This document shows positions 46,244-58,094 of a DNA stretch of 64,000 nt, piece after piece. Source of the DNA: Bretschneidera sinensis (taxonomy: Eukaryota; Streptophyta; Magnoliopsida; Brassicales; Akaniaceae); the NCBI GenBank assembly GCA_023935145.1, contig CM043703.1, forward strand, positions 23,695,727 to 23,759,726, written 5' to 3'. The position numbers and the translations under genes were made by a program. The notes under the pieces are model-generated. The model saw only the letters and a program-made list of their open reading frames with translations, had not been told where the DNA came from and did no database searches. Position 1 is the first letter of the stretch. The number at the start of each line of letters is the position of its first letter.

Positions 46244-47818
46244 TTGGGATTATATATATATATGGATTTTTGTGGAGGAAGGGTAATTATGAACAGGCAT
46301 GTGAAGGAAATTATATATAGTGAGAGCTATTTACATGGTGTATGATAAATATAGGAAAATTTGTTATCAGCAACATCTATTAAAAATGATTAAATGATTA
46401 TTTTAGTCTTTTTTAGGATAAATATAGGTAGTCAAAGGAGATCATTAGATTCTCAAGGGTCCAAATTTTTTTTAATCTATTTTTATGAAATCATATTTTG
46501 ACCTTTCGATTTTTAACGTTTTTGAGTGAGTTTTGTGAACAAGATTAGAGATGATAGCATGAGATAGACAAGTAGAGCGATCTCATCGTATCTCAAAAAT
46601 GATTTTATTTGATGTTTCTTAAGATAATCGGATAAAACATTCTATCAAATTTATCTTGTCCACAAAATGGATAATATTGGTTAAAAATAATCATATCCTT
46701 CTCATTTTGTCCACCAAACACATCCAAATCGTGTTTTACACTTGATCTTGTTTGAGACAGTTTTTTTTTTTTTTTTGGGTTCCTATTTATTATAAATAAC
46801 CCAAACACTTTAAACAATTTTTTACAACAACAAAAACTAGATTATTATAAACCAAAAGTATTAACCATTTTCAAGAGAAGATCATAGACTATTTTTGTTG
46901 ACTAAAATATTTTTCCTTATTTTGCTTGAATGTCACAATTATTTACAATCTTGTCAATAATATAATTTTAAAATTATTAGTTCAATTTTTTTTTTATCAA
47001 TTTTCATAAATGTGTATTATATCAATTTATTACTTTACAGTACAATTATCAAAATCAAATACCTTAAGCTTGGTTGGAATAAGTTGTCACTTTTGAGGTC
47101 TTAGTTATGTTTGGTGTTTATCCATTAATGTACAAAAACAACAACAAAAAAATGTCTTTTGGATTTTGTATTTCGTAAAATTCTATGAATATGTGGCTCA
47201 ATCAACTGATCAACTGCAAGTTATAAGCGTATATTGATAATGTTTTTGCTTCTATGAAGCGAAAATATGTCATAACATAATTTGATTATATTTTCTAGAT
47301 ACAAAAGAGACCAAATGGATCAAGATGTGTTAGGTTTGGCCAACCCATGACAAAGAAAAAAGAGACGTCCGTGGTTATGTTTGGTGTTTTAATGGGGTAC
47401 AAAAACCGGAAAGGAAAATAAAAAGTTTTCCTCTTCTTCTTTCGCAGTCATGGCAGCTGCAGAAGGTTTATTCACTTTTGACAAGGTAGAAAATTATAAT
47501 AAAGGAAATTGTTTCCTTTTCTTCGAGCAAAGGAAAGAAAAAGATATAACAATTTAGGGTTTACAATTTTTGACAGAATTCAATGAAGTAAAATGTCTAT
47601 TATTGTTATTTACACGAGATGATGTTATTAAATTGTTGGAGGAATTAAATTTTGGTAAAAACTTGAGATATAATATTATTATCATTATCTTTACAAGGTT
47701 ATTGCTCTATTTATCTTGTAGTTTTTTCCCTGTAAATTAATTGAATGTTTTTCACATAAATTTTTCTTGTTTTTGGTAGTTTATTTTATTTGGTCTTTTG
47801 TTACTTCCCCACATTGTT
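46244..47818. other. Glucanase promoter region and spacer
   Basis: A TATATATATATATGG tract at about 46251-46264 lies just upstream of the glucanase ATG, and TTATATATAG at about 46310. Which, if any, is the TATA box is unclear. The remaining 1.5 kb is AT-rich. A short ATG frame at 47450 (MAAAEGLFTFDK followed by a GT) could be an orphan first exon, but nothing supports it. Confidence 0.45.
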
Positions 47819-48029
47819 TGCGTTAAGGTCAGAAATACTTCACACTGGAAAATCTTATGAACACGTGCTTAATAGATATGCATGGGCACCGATATGACTC
47901 AAAAGCTTAAGCTCATTAGTCTTTAACTTAAACCATTTATATAAGTCACTCTTATTTTTACTTCTTTTAGATGTGGGATAACTCACATATGGATATCGCA
48001 ACAAATCTCCCTCATCAGGTGTGAGTTAT
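47819..48029 (-). mobile_element. Third copy of the TRIM-like family, cut by an LTR
   Basis: Its 3' LTR (about 47819-48003) matches 41773-41956 along its length, and the adjoining polypurine tract GATGAGGGAGATTTG (minus strand) is present. The element is interrupted at 48030 by the start of a minus-strand gypsy-family LTR, and the rest is not in the window. Confidence 0.75.
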
Positions 48030-49800
48030 TGTAATGACACATCTCGGGTTGGCCACCCCCGAGACGGTGTCATCACATTTTGAAAATCCTAGCATGACAC
48101 ATATATGCAACAATAAAAATAATACTAACATAACTTCTTTTATATCAATCATCAACCCTCAACAGGGGAGATACATCAATATAATATTAACGTAAACATA
48201 ATATTAACTTAAAAATAATATGAATGTTTACAAATATATTTTTATTTCTCACTAGTATGAGGATGTTGACATGTATGTGGCTTACAGAAAACGATTTCGT
48301 CTAAATCTCAACTCACCAAACTATTTGTCATGTCTGCTACATGAAATAATTGTACAATGAGGGTTGAGCTTCACAAGCTCAGTGAACTAAATTTACTAGA
48401 AGTACTCAATCTATATAATTAGTCATTCAGTATTTTATTATTTATATTTCATACAACTTGATACAAGCATTCTAATATCACTACACATATCATAAGTCCC
48501 ATTCTCTATCAATCTCTTCTTCTTATTTATTGGTTCACCTTAAGTCCATCAATTATCTCAACATTACCTCGTAATGAGGTTTATATCATAAAATTTACCA
48601 TTTAAATGGTTCTTATCATCATAACCGTCTCTCTGTGAGAATCATCAATTTTTAAATAAATTCACAATAACACCCCACACATCAGCATTTCAATAATGCA
48701 AGCGATCATTAAAACCGACGTAATGCATGAATTATTATTATAGGAACGTCTTCTCACATGTCGACATGTTTTTATTTTAGACCGACTACCTTCCCGGTTC
48801 TTTCAATCTCATTTAGACCAGCTACCTTTTTGGTTCTTTTCTTTATAGATTGTCCCAGCTGTCACAGTATTTATTTCCAACATATATTGGCTGTCATGGT
48901 GTCCCTTTTATTTCCTGTACATACTGACTGTCATGGTTTTTCAGTTAGACCGGCTGCTTTCCCGGTTCTTTTCTTTTCATTTAATGTATATGCATATGAA
49001 CAATGATATGAAATATGCATTTAAACAATAACATAAAAAATAAAAATAAAAAATTATTTCAAATATATTATTGGCTATCCTAATTTTTCTCAAATTATAT
49101 AAAAAAATTTCGACTAAATTCCTCTTATCCCAAATCACATCAAATCATCAAGCTTGTCAAGATCCACTAAATTTCATCCCAAATTACATTAAATCATCCA
49201 TCAAAGCTTGTCAAGATCCACTAAATTTCATCTCGTCATAATTCGTATCAAAACATCAACCATAACTCATCAAGAATTTCACTTATCGCTTTTATTATTA
49301 AATCAACTTATTATTCCAAAATATTGTTTCTCACGTAATAATTTTCCACATATCCAAAATTCATATCATACTTATCAATCAATTTTTCATATACCAACAA
49401 AGCATAAACTAATAATTTATTTTAATATTATCTCAAGATATTTTATTTTTTATTTAGATTACTTAAAGTAAATTTAACTCACCACATAGTACTTAAAGCT
49501 GCCCGTGGATCACCTCCTTGCTTTTCCTGTTCTTCTTAGAAATTTCCCCATGTTGCTTATCGTCAACACCTAACATAATATTTGTATTAAATTTCTAATT
49601 ATTTCTTCAATTCTTCATAAAACATACCTTTTGAAAATTCTCACTTTGAATTCCGAGAAATTTCATGTACACTAAAAATTCAAAAATAAACATTACTTAT
49701 TACCTTCTGTTTTTCTGATAGCTTTTCGTGACTCTCTATAAAATTCCGCAGTAAATCTCTTCAAAATTTTGCTCTTTTAACCTTTCTTTTTGTTCCCAAG
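48030..49800 (-). mobile_element. Inverted, truncated LTR of gypsy family D
   Basis: On the plus strand it starts TGTAATGACACATCTCGGG, the reverse complement of the 3' end of the family D LTR (which ends GGGTCATTACA at 52140). It then follows that LTR in reverse to a position equivalent to about 50315, where the plus-strand element begins at 49801. It lacks the U3 and TATA part, which should lie beyond the far end of the inserted element. No internal region is seen on the left, where it abuts a TRIM, so it is a solo LTR or an element end. Confidence 0.85.
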
Positions 49801-52140
49801 TGTAATACCCGTATTTGTAAAGTAAGAGTAAATAAGTAATTTAATAAATATGACATGAAATTAAAAATAAAAATCTATGTGAACAAAAAATATATATTAA
49901 TTATTAAAGTAAAAATTAATAATATAAAAAAATTATGGGATGTAAACGTCCCAGAAGTTAAAAAAGAAGAAAATGAAGTAAAAAAAAAGAGTAAAGTCAA
50001 AAGTAAAGAAAAGGTAAAGTAAAAAATAAAGGTTAAAAAAAAAAAAAGGCAAATCGTGGCAGCAACTGTTGCAAATTAAGTTTGCATTTGCCAAGTGCAA
50101 TTGAAAGAAATGGTTAGCCTTGCATGTTTGACAGCAAGGCTAAACGTGGTGAGTTTTGGGAAGTTTAAGTATTGATGGTGACACGTTTTTGAAGCTACAG
50201 AAAAGTTTTGCAAAGTTTATACCTATAAATATACACTTACAAGTAAACGTTAGTTTACATTTACAGTGTTCGTTTAGTTCCTTCAATTTTTTTATTTTCT
50301 CAAAATATTTGGGGACCCAAAGAAAAATTGAAAGGGCAAATTTTAAAGGGATTTACTACGGAATTTCATAGAGAATCATGAAAAGCTATCAAAAAAATAG
50401 AAGGTAATAACATAATGATTATTTTTGAATTTATGATATTTATGAAGTTTCTCTAAATTCAAAGTGAGAATTTTCAAAGTGTGTGATTTATATCGAATTG
50501 AAAAATAAATTAGAAAATTTATGTAAATATGATGTCAGGTGTTGACGATCTACAACTGGAGGAATTTCTGTGAGAAACAGGAAAGGCAAGGAAGTGATCC
50601 ATGGGTAGTTTTAAAGAGCTATGTGGTGAGTTGAATTTACTTTAAGTAGTCTAAATAAAAATCAAATGTCTAGTGATAATATTAAGATAAATTATTAGCT
50701 TAGGTTTTGATGATAAATAAATTTGTTGTTGATAGATATGATGTGAATATTGTACCATAGAAAAATAATTATGTAAGAAGAAATATTATTAGAATAATAG
50801 GTTGATTCAATAATAATAGCGATAAGTGAAATTCTTGATGGGCTATGGGTTATGTTTTGATACGAATTTTGAGGAAATAAATTTTAGTGGATTTCAACAA
50901 ACTTTGATGGATGATTTGATGAGATTTGTGATAAAATTTAGTGGATCTTGATAAGCTTTAATGGATGATTTAATGTGATTTGGGATAAGAGGATACTAGT
51001 GGAATTTTTATATAATTTGAGAAAAATCAGGATAGTCAATTTAGATATTTGAGCTCATGTGATTTTTATATTACTGTTTTTATGCATATTTTCATATTAT
51101 TGTTCATGTGCATATGCATTTAATAATATAACTGAAAGAATCGAGAAGGGGCCGGTCTAATGGAATAACCGTGACAGCCGGTATATGCTGACAAAAAAAA
51201 AGGGACACCGTGACAACCAGTATATGCTGAAAATAAATTTTGTGACAGCCGGGATAAGTTGTAAAGAACCGGGAATGGGCCGGTCTAAGATAATAATAAC
51301 TTGTCGACAAGTGGGAAGATGTTCCCATCATATGCATCCATTTCATTGCATATGCTTTAATTATCTTGCATTATTGCAATACTGAAGTGTGATGTATAAA
51401 TTGTGAATTTAATTATAGAGGGTGGAGTCTCACTGAAAGAGACGGTTATGGTGATAAGGTTTTTGAAATGCTGATGTGGTGTATTAATTGTGAATATAAT
51501 TATAGATGAATGAGTCTCACAGAGAGACGGTTATGGTGATAAGAACAATCTAGATGGTAGACTTTATGATGTGAACATCAATACGAGGTAATTATGAGTT
51601 AATTGATGATCTTGAGGTGAACCAATAAATAAGAGGAAGAGATTGATAGAGAATGAATATTATGACATGTGTATTGATAGTAGAGTGCTAGCATCAAGTG
51701 TATGAGATACAAATTGTGTTAAATATGAAAAGACTAGTTACAAATGAGTACTTTTAATTAATTTAATTCACTGAGCTTGTGAAGCTCACTCCTTATTGTA
51801 CAATGATTTCAGGTAGCAGATAGGACGATTAGTCTGGTGGGTTGAAAGTCGGACGAAATCATTTTCTGTAAGCCATGTACATGTCAACATCCTTATACTA
51901 ATGGGAAAAGAAAATAAAAATTTTATTGTGAATGTTTATGCATTTTATGTGGTAGATATATATGTGTTTACGTTAACAATAAGTGTGATCTAACTCCCTT
52001 GAGGGTTGAGGATTTATGTAAAAAAAAAAAAATTCATTTGATGTAATTTATTTTCTTAGTTGCATATATGTGTCATGCTGAGATTTTCAAAATGTGATGA
52101 CACTGTCTCGGGGGTGGCCAACTTGGGATGGGTCATTACA
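49801..52140 (+). repeat. Gypsy D 5' LTR (2340 bases)
   Basis: TGTAATACCCGTATTTG ... GGATGGGTCATTACA. A TATA box, CCTATAAATATACAC, is at about 50222-50236. Compared with the 3' LTR it lacks about 50 bases near 49888 (present at about 61878-61930). The plus-strand sequence at 51170-51290 holds three short repeats of the GTGACAGCCGGTATATGCTG type. The antisense ORF of 80 codons across it is an LTR artefact. Confidence 0.93.
51168..51290. repeat. Short tandem repeats in the gypsy D LTR
   Basis: Three variants of (C)CGTGACAGCCGGTATATGC occur at about 51170, 51208 and 51242, flanked by two copies of GGGCCGGTCTAA-type sequence. The same array appears at about 63205-63345 in the 3' LTR and inverted at about 48780-48970. 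Confidence 0.8.
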
Positions 52141-52144
52141 ATTT

Positions 52145-52160
52145 TGGTATTAGAGCATTT
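52145..52160 (+). other. Primer-binding site of gypsy D
   Basis: TGGTATTAGAGCATTTGG, four bases after the 5' LTR, matches the initiator tRNA-Met site TGGTATCAGAGC with one change. Confidence 0.85.
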
Positions 52161-52239
52161 GGTTTTTAAGATTCCGTAGACTGCATAAAAAGTAAAAAAA
52201 ATGGAAGATTAAAATAAATTATAATGAACAGTCTAAGGA

Positions 52240-53541
52240 TGACACGTGGACGTACTAGAGCTAGAGTTAGGGTTGTTGATTGGAGAGAGGGTGGTAGGCC
52301 CCAATATTTTTGACAAGTCAAGGTTGAGTCTGGATCTGTGATTCCTAGAAATGAACGTGTGGAAAATATAATTGATATTGGTAAAGGTGTGAAAGAATCC
52401 GAAGTCGAAAGAGATGAGCTAAGATAAGCTCTTACACATGCTCATGAGAAAATGAATGTAACAGATGATAGAGTTGATAGCCTATAGCATAGACTTGATA
52501 AACTGATTAGGATAGTGTTTGAGGTTGTTAATCTAGTAATGATGAACGTTTAAAAAAGAGGAAAAGTGAGTTTATGCATAAGATGCAAGGAGATTGTTAA
52601 GTTGAATGCGGTGTTGTTTAAAAGATCTATAAATTCTTTTAAGCCTAAGTGTTGAGAAAAACATGTAGAGACATTATTTGGTACTTTACCAGTGACTGAT
52701 AGGCAGATGGTCACTTTTGTTTCATTCGAGTTAGAAGGAGAAGTTTTAGAATGATGAAAGGATATTCTTCCTAGGGTATGTGTAGATATTGTTAGATTCT
52801 TAACCTGGAATAGGTTTAAGGAGGTTTTCCTTGATAGATACTTTCCTTAGACCTTTAGAGCCCAACAAGATAGAAATTTTATTTATTAAAGGAAAATGTA
52901 TTGAATATGGCTCAGTATGATAGTAGATTTGTGGCTTTGTCGAGGTTTGTACCAAAAATAGTAGACCTAGAGGAGAAGAAGTGTAAAAGGTTCATAGGTG
53001 AACTATATTGTAAGATTTGATAAACACTATCTTACATGAGGCATATGAATTATGTCAGATTGGTGAATATATCATTTCAGATTTGATTTAAAGAAATGTG
53101 ATGGAGTTTTAAGGGAAAGAGAAAAAATGGTTAAAGAGGCTTGGACATAAAGGTTATAGAGGTAGTGGTCGTATGAGTGTATAGGGTAAGAGACCACCCC
53201 AAATGAGGCATTCCTTGTAACAGGGAACTGAAGTACAGAGTCAGAGGCAAGCAGGATCTGTTACTTCTAAATCTACAAATACTATTGGTGGGACCCTTAG
53301 ATTTGGGAGGTAGGTTATGGGAACTAGAATTCATGGCAGAGGAAGTAAGTATGCCACCAAAGGAAAGTGGTAATTTGGTGTATGATTGAGAGACTGAAGT
53401 TTGTTATAGATGTATTCAGATAAGATATTTATTCAAAAATTGTCAAAAAAAAAAAAAAATTGAAGTGCTTTGTGTGTGGAGAAGGTAGAGTATTCATTTG
53501 AAGTCTATTGAAGTATGTATTAGTCATTGGATGAAAAATAT
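52240..53541 (+). pseudogene. Gypsy D gag
   Basis: The plus-strand reading contains VTFVSFELEGEVLE, a tryptophan-lysine step, TWNRFKEVFLDRYFP and MAQYDSRFVALSRFVP, the usual retrotransposon gag order of gypsy elements. CFVCGEG-like sequence near 53470 may be a zinc knuckle remnant. Stops are frequent. The copia B element interrupts it at 53542. Confidence 0.8.
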
Positions 53542-54545
53542 TGCTGGAAATCACTTTGACAAGATGCCCAGATGGTGATCTTCCAAACACTCAAGTCTTG
53601 AATGACTTGTAGAAAGAAAAACAGCAATCAAACACAAGAACAGAAAATCAAAGAAAGAAAGAAGACAAGAAATTTGTTGTCGAGGTTCGGCAATGTGCCT
53701 ACGTCCCCGTGAGTTCCTCTGAACTCTCTGCACTATCTCAATGGTTCTTACAAAGTTACAACAATCCTCTTCAAGAATCCAAGTTCTTGAAGAAACAAGA
53801 AGAGAAGGAAGAAGATGAGAACTTCAACAATGTTCTCTAATTTAATCTAGACTCTCTCTATCTTATTACAACCAGCCTCACTACAAGAGTCCCTCTTGTC
53901 TTTATATCTCTCTACACAATTCTCTCTTAGTGCTTACAATGATCTCACAATGTCACAAATCTCTCTTGTATGTGTGTTTTTGTATCTTGTATTATCTTAT
54001 TAAAATGAGGCCTTGAGAACCCTTTTTATAGCCTCTTAATTCTTGGACATTCTTGTGATTCATTATTGACCCTTTGATCTTGTTCTCCCTTTAATCTCAG
54101 CCCTTCATCACTCTCTAAGTGATGTTGTGCGTTTTGGTGTGGTGCACACATGATTGGAGAGGTCTTATGCATGCTGGATCATGTGTGCAACCATGTGCTG
54201 TGCGCTGCGGCACTGAAATGGTGAGGTGCGGCGCTGAGGCAGGGCTGGAAGGGAGGCTTGCTGTGAGGCGCGGCACTGGGCAGGGTGTGTTGCGCCCTGA
54301 CCTGATGCTGCTGCCTCCAGTTGCTATGCGCACACCTCCTGCTTGTGTGCTGAAACTTGCACAGCAGTGTGCCTGACCTTCCCACACTCAAAACTTAAGC
54401 ACAGACATGTGTGCAACCTTTTAACTTGCTGAACTTTTATACTCCACCTTTGGTTTGGATTTTAACCATCCTTGAACCATGTTTGGACTTGTTCAAACCT
54501 TGACCATGTTTGAACCATGTTTAAACCTTAGACAAAAAACTAACA
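53542..54545 (-). repeat. Copia B 3' LTR
   Basis: TGCTGGAAATCAC ... AAAAAACTAACA in plus view, nearly identical to 58095-59098. The block 54180-54375 is unusually rich in G, C and CpG for this window. Confidence 0.95.
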
Positions 54546-54743
54546 ATCTCTACCTTTGTCTAAGCGTTTAAACCCGAACCATTTGTGTAGAGACCTTCGG
54601 GATCCAAACTCATCTTAAGTCATCAATCAACTGACTCCAATCCTAAGAAGTCCAAGGTAATGATTGGACCTTCTTAGAGGTAGAACCTTGGTGCCTAAAT
54701 CTGCAGGACTTTTCTCCGTGGTCTTCTTGTCAACATGAATGCT

Positions 54744-55547
54744 TCATTCCGTACCATTTTCCAGAATGTAATGATATTGAACATCCATATGCTCCATCCC
54801 CTCATGGAACACCGGATACCTCCACAAGTGCCCCGCACTTTGGCTATCCAAAGATACCACCACCTGCTCTTTTAGGACCTCCCACTCGTCCAACAACCCT
54901 TTGCACCCCATAGCCTCCTTTATGGCTTCCGTAGCCTCTATACATTCTGCCCTGGTTGTTATGAGTGCTACCATTGGCTGCCACTGAGCCTTCAAATACC
55001 TCAGCAACCTCTTCATCCCAAGCCAATACTTCTTTCTGAGATTACTCACAATTTTGCTGAAAATACTAATTGCCCGAGAAACACTAAACCTGTTTCTTTC
55101 CTTTTCCCGGATGATTCTCATCCCAAGGATCTTTTGTGCAAGACTGAGATCCTTCCTCTTGAACTCCTCACTGAGTTGAGATGTAAACCTTTCCATCCTC
55201 TTCCTGTTGTTCCAACCCAACAGCCCATCAATGACATAGGTGAGGATACTCACCATCTTCTCCACCTTGTGTCCAGGTGAGAAAGTTTCTGTGAAACTTA
55301 TGTCTCCTCTTCTCGTGAACCCATTCGTCACCAGCCTAGCCTTGTTCCAGACTTCATATCTTAGAGGGCACCCTTCTTTGATATTGTAAGTGCACTTACA
55401 TTCCACAACTTTCGGATTTCCTGAAATTTTCACCAATTCCCAGAAGTTGTTCTTCCTCAAAGAATCCATTTCTTCCTCCATAGCTAGGTGCCACTTTGAC
55501 GAATCCTTACACTCCATGGAATCCATGTAAGTCTCTTGTTCACTCAT
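54744..55547 (-). pseudogene. Copia B reverse transcriptase/RNase H with internal deletion
   Basis: A long open minus-strand frame reads SSKWHLAMEEEMDSLRKNNF at the RT start, then KARLVTNGFTRRGD and ETFSP. It jumps to QLSEEFKRKDLSLAQKILGM, which normally follows the YVDD site, so the catalytic core is missing. Further on come YLKAQWQPMVALITTRAECI and ATEAIKEAMG (RNase H). The reading frame stays open across the deletions, so a 267-codon product is possible but has no polymerase active site. Confidence 0.85.
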
Positions 55548-55616
55548 CCTTCCTTCTATCCAAGGAGCTGCTGCATCCGCAAACCCACATCTTAAAGGTG
55601 GTCCGACCAGCCTTCT

Positions 55617-56640
55617 TTACCGGTCTCTTATGAGCTGAAAGTCCTTCTGACTTGCTACAACATCCTCTTCTTGTTCAGCCTCTTCTTGAGTTTCTTGAGC
55701 TTGACAATCATCCAAGGGCTCTACCTGGTCCGAACCCTCTTGCCTCCTTTGCTCTACATGAACAGAATCTCCCTTGATGCTATGCTCAACAATTTCTGAA
55801 TTGGTTTGCTCACTAGCCCCTGCAGGGTTAGTTTTCTCCAAGTAGGGAAATAATAATTCATTAAAGACAACATCCCGTCTTATTATGAGTTTAAATCCTT
55901 CTTTTCCTAAGGACCACAACCTGTACCCCTTAGCCCCTTCCCCATATCCTAGAAACACATATTTTCTAGATCTTGGGCTAAGCTTATCCTCCTTTTGGAG
56001 TGCATACGCAGCACACCCAAAAGTCTTAAGGTTGTCCAACTCAGGGGGTTTTCCACTCCACAACTCTTTGGGTGTCTTATGGTATACAATCCTAGAGGGT
56101 GATCTATTAATCAAATATGCAGCTGTAGACACCGCTTCCCCCCAAAAACATTTGGGTAATCCGGATTTATTTAACATGCACCTAACCTTTTCCCTAAGGG
56201 TCTTATTCATCCACTCAGCAACTCCACTTTGCTGAGGGGTTTCCACAACCGTCTTATATCTTAGAATGCCATTTAACCTACAGAATTGATCAAGTTCTTG
56301 GTTAAAAATTTCTAAGCCATTATCGGTTCTTATCCCTTTAACTACTCTACTCATTTGAGTCTTAACCAGCCCTTTCCACACCACTAACTTATTCAATGCG
56401 TCTAATTTATTTTTCGCCAAATAAACTCACACTTTTCTTGAATAATCATCAATTAAAGACAGAAAGTAAATGTTACCTCCCTTTGTTGGTGTCCTTGCTA
56501 GTCCCCAAAGGTCCGTATGAATGTAGTCAAGAATGCCTTTAGCCTTGTGCACTTCGGTGTTGAAGCTGACCCGGTGTTGCTTCTCAAGAACACAACACTC
56601 GCAGAAATCAAGTTCCTCTACTTTGTCTCCACCAAGTAGG
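55617..56640 (-). pseudogene. Copia B integrase
   Basis: The minus-strand reading gives GILDYIHTDLWGLARTPTKG, FLSLIDDYSRK, a stop where tryptophan is usual (V*VY), then RTDNGLEIFNQELDQFC, ETPQQSGVAEWMNKTLREKV and FWGEAVSTAAYLINRSPS. The D, D and E catalytic positions (HTD, RTDNG, GVAE) are all visible, so the only clear lesion is the stop near 56427. Confidence 0.88.
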
Positions 56641-56657
56641 CCATCCTTGCTAAGAAC

Positions 56658-57140
56658 TTACAGGCCCTCTTCGCTCATATGTCCCAAGCGAGTGTGCCGA
56701 AGGGCTACCTCATCCATCTCAGCCATCAAGCTTGTTGCTTGATCCTTGATTTCTATGACTCCGATTATCTCATAGAGTCCATTGTTTCTTGCTGCCTTGA
56801 TCACTACCAAAGATCCCTTGGCTACCTTGATCTTTCCTCCCTCTATCTTGCATGTATAGCCCATAGAATCCAACTGCCCCAATGAGATCAAGTTCCTCTT
56901 CAAATCTGGAACATACCTCACATTTTCCAGCAGCCTTATGATTCCATCAAATATCCTTAATTGGATGTCTCCAATCCCTCTTACTTGGCAAGAATTATCA
57001 TTCCCCAAGAAGACCCTTCCATCATTGATCTCATTGAAATTCTTGAACCAACTCCGGTGAGGGCACATGTGATGAGTGCACTCGGAATCCAAGATCCATT
57101 TCCCACTGCCTTTTTGCCCCTTGCTCACATCCGAGCACAC
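56658..57140 (-). pseudogene. Copia B protease region
   Basis: The frame reads GKWILDSECTHHMCPHRSWF. The catalytic aspartic protease motif DSG is DSE here, which should abolish activity. It continues to the end of the protease and LRHTRLGHMSEEGL, the start of the integrase zinc-binding region. Confidence 0.85.
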
Positions 57141-57209
57141 AACAAGAACATCACTATCTTGCTGTTCTATTTTGGCAACCGAAGCCTCTCTATTCTTGGT
57201 ATGGCTTCC

Positions 57210-57855
57210 TCATCTATCCCTTGTCATCTTCTTGCAATCTTTCTTGACATGACCCTTCTTATGGCAGTAGTAGCAGCTCTTCCCTCCAAATCTCAGTTTG
57301 GAATGCATTCTCCCATGGCTTTCTCCTCTATCTCTGTCCCGGTAGTAGCCATTCATGCTGTTGTGCACTCTCCCATGGCTCTCTCCTCCACCTCTGTCCC
57401 AGTAGTAGCCATGCATGCTGCCATACCAAGTTGCTGGCCTTCTTTTAAAGAACAACCTTTTTATCAATTGATGAACTCCTTATCTTGGCATCAAGATCAT
57501 CTTGCAACTCTTTCTTAGGATCAAATTTAAATGCAAAAATTCGTTTACGAACATACCTCTTATTAGGGAGAGTCTTGGCAAGAAACAACTCATCTAGTTT
57601 CTTCCATATTGCAGCTAGATCTTCCGAGTCTCTGCACTCTCTTGTGACATTATCTGACATGTGTAAGAAGATGGTGCTGTATGCTATCTTCTTCATCTCA
57701 ATCTGCTGGTCCTCCGTGATACTTGCTGGAAAAGCATCATCTTCTCCAAGAGCCAAGTCCATTTTTTGTTGCACTAGAACCGCCTTGATCTTCCGCTTCC
57801 AAAGAGAAAAATCTCCCTTTCCATCAAACTTCTCAATACCAAAATTTGAAGCCAT
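57210..57855 (-). pseudogene. Copia B gag with tandem duplication
   Basis: It starts MASNFGIEKFDGKGDFSLWK at 57855, the standard copia gag opening, followed by KIKAVLVQQKM and later, in another frame, the zinc knuckle CYYCHKKGHVKKDC near 57275-57234. A 60-base tandem duplication (57304-57363 and 57364-57423) repeats a 20-residue RDRGESHGRMHS-type unit just before the knuckle. One frame change near 57460 separates the two parts. Confidence 0.88.
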
Positions 57856-58081
57856 CTTTGCAGACAAGATCCCCGATTTATGTACTACCCACAAATGCTT
57901 TTTTTAACCTCAAGAACACAGATCGAAGATGGATCTTAACACCGTTCTTGAATCAACCTTCAAGAATACGATCAGATCTTGATCTTTACACCGTTCTTGA
58001 ATCACCCAAGAAGTTAATCTTTGATTCTTGGAGTCTTGGCTCTGTCACCTTCTACTTCTTGCTCTGATAACCAGCTGTGCA

Positions 58082-58093
58082 GCTCTGATACCA
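58082..58093 (-). other. Primer-binding site of copia B
   Basis: TGGTATCAGAGC on the minus strand, one base after the 5' LTR end CAACAG. Confidence 0.92.
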
Positions 58094-58094
58094 C

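Noticed and set aside
47453..47490. ATG frame MAAAEGLFTFDK followed by a GT, resembling a first exon
   Set aside because: No downstream exon is recognisable before the TRIM and gypsy insertions, and I do not recognise the peptide.
51104..51346. An 80-codon antisense ORF present in both gypsy D LTRs (also 63158-63400)
   Set aside because: It is explained by LTR similarity. There is no known domain, and the differences are not biased toward synonymous sites as far as can be seen.
54119..54391. Overlapping 70-90 codon ORFs in the copia B LTRs on both strands
   Set aside because: They result from the GC-rich, stop-poor block of the LTR; no domain or coding bias is visible.
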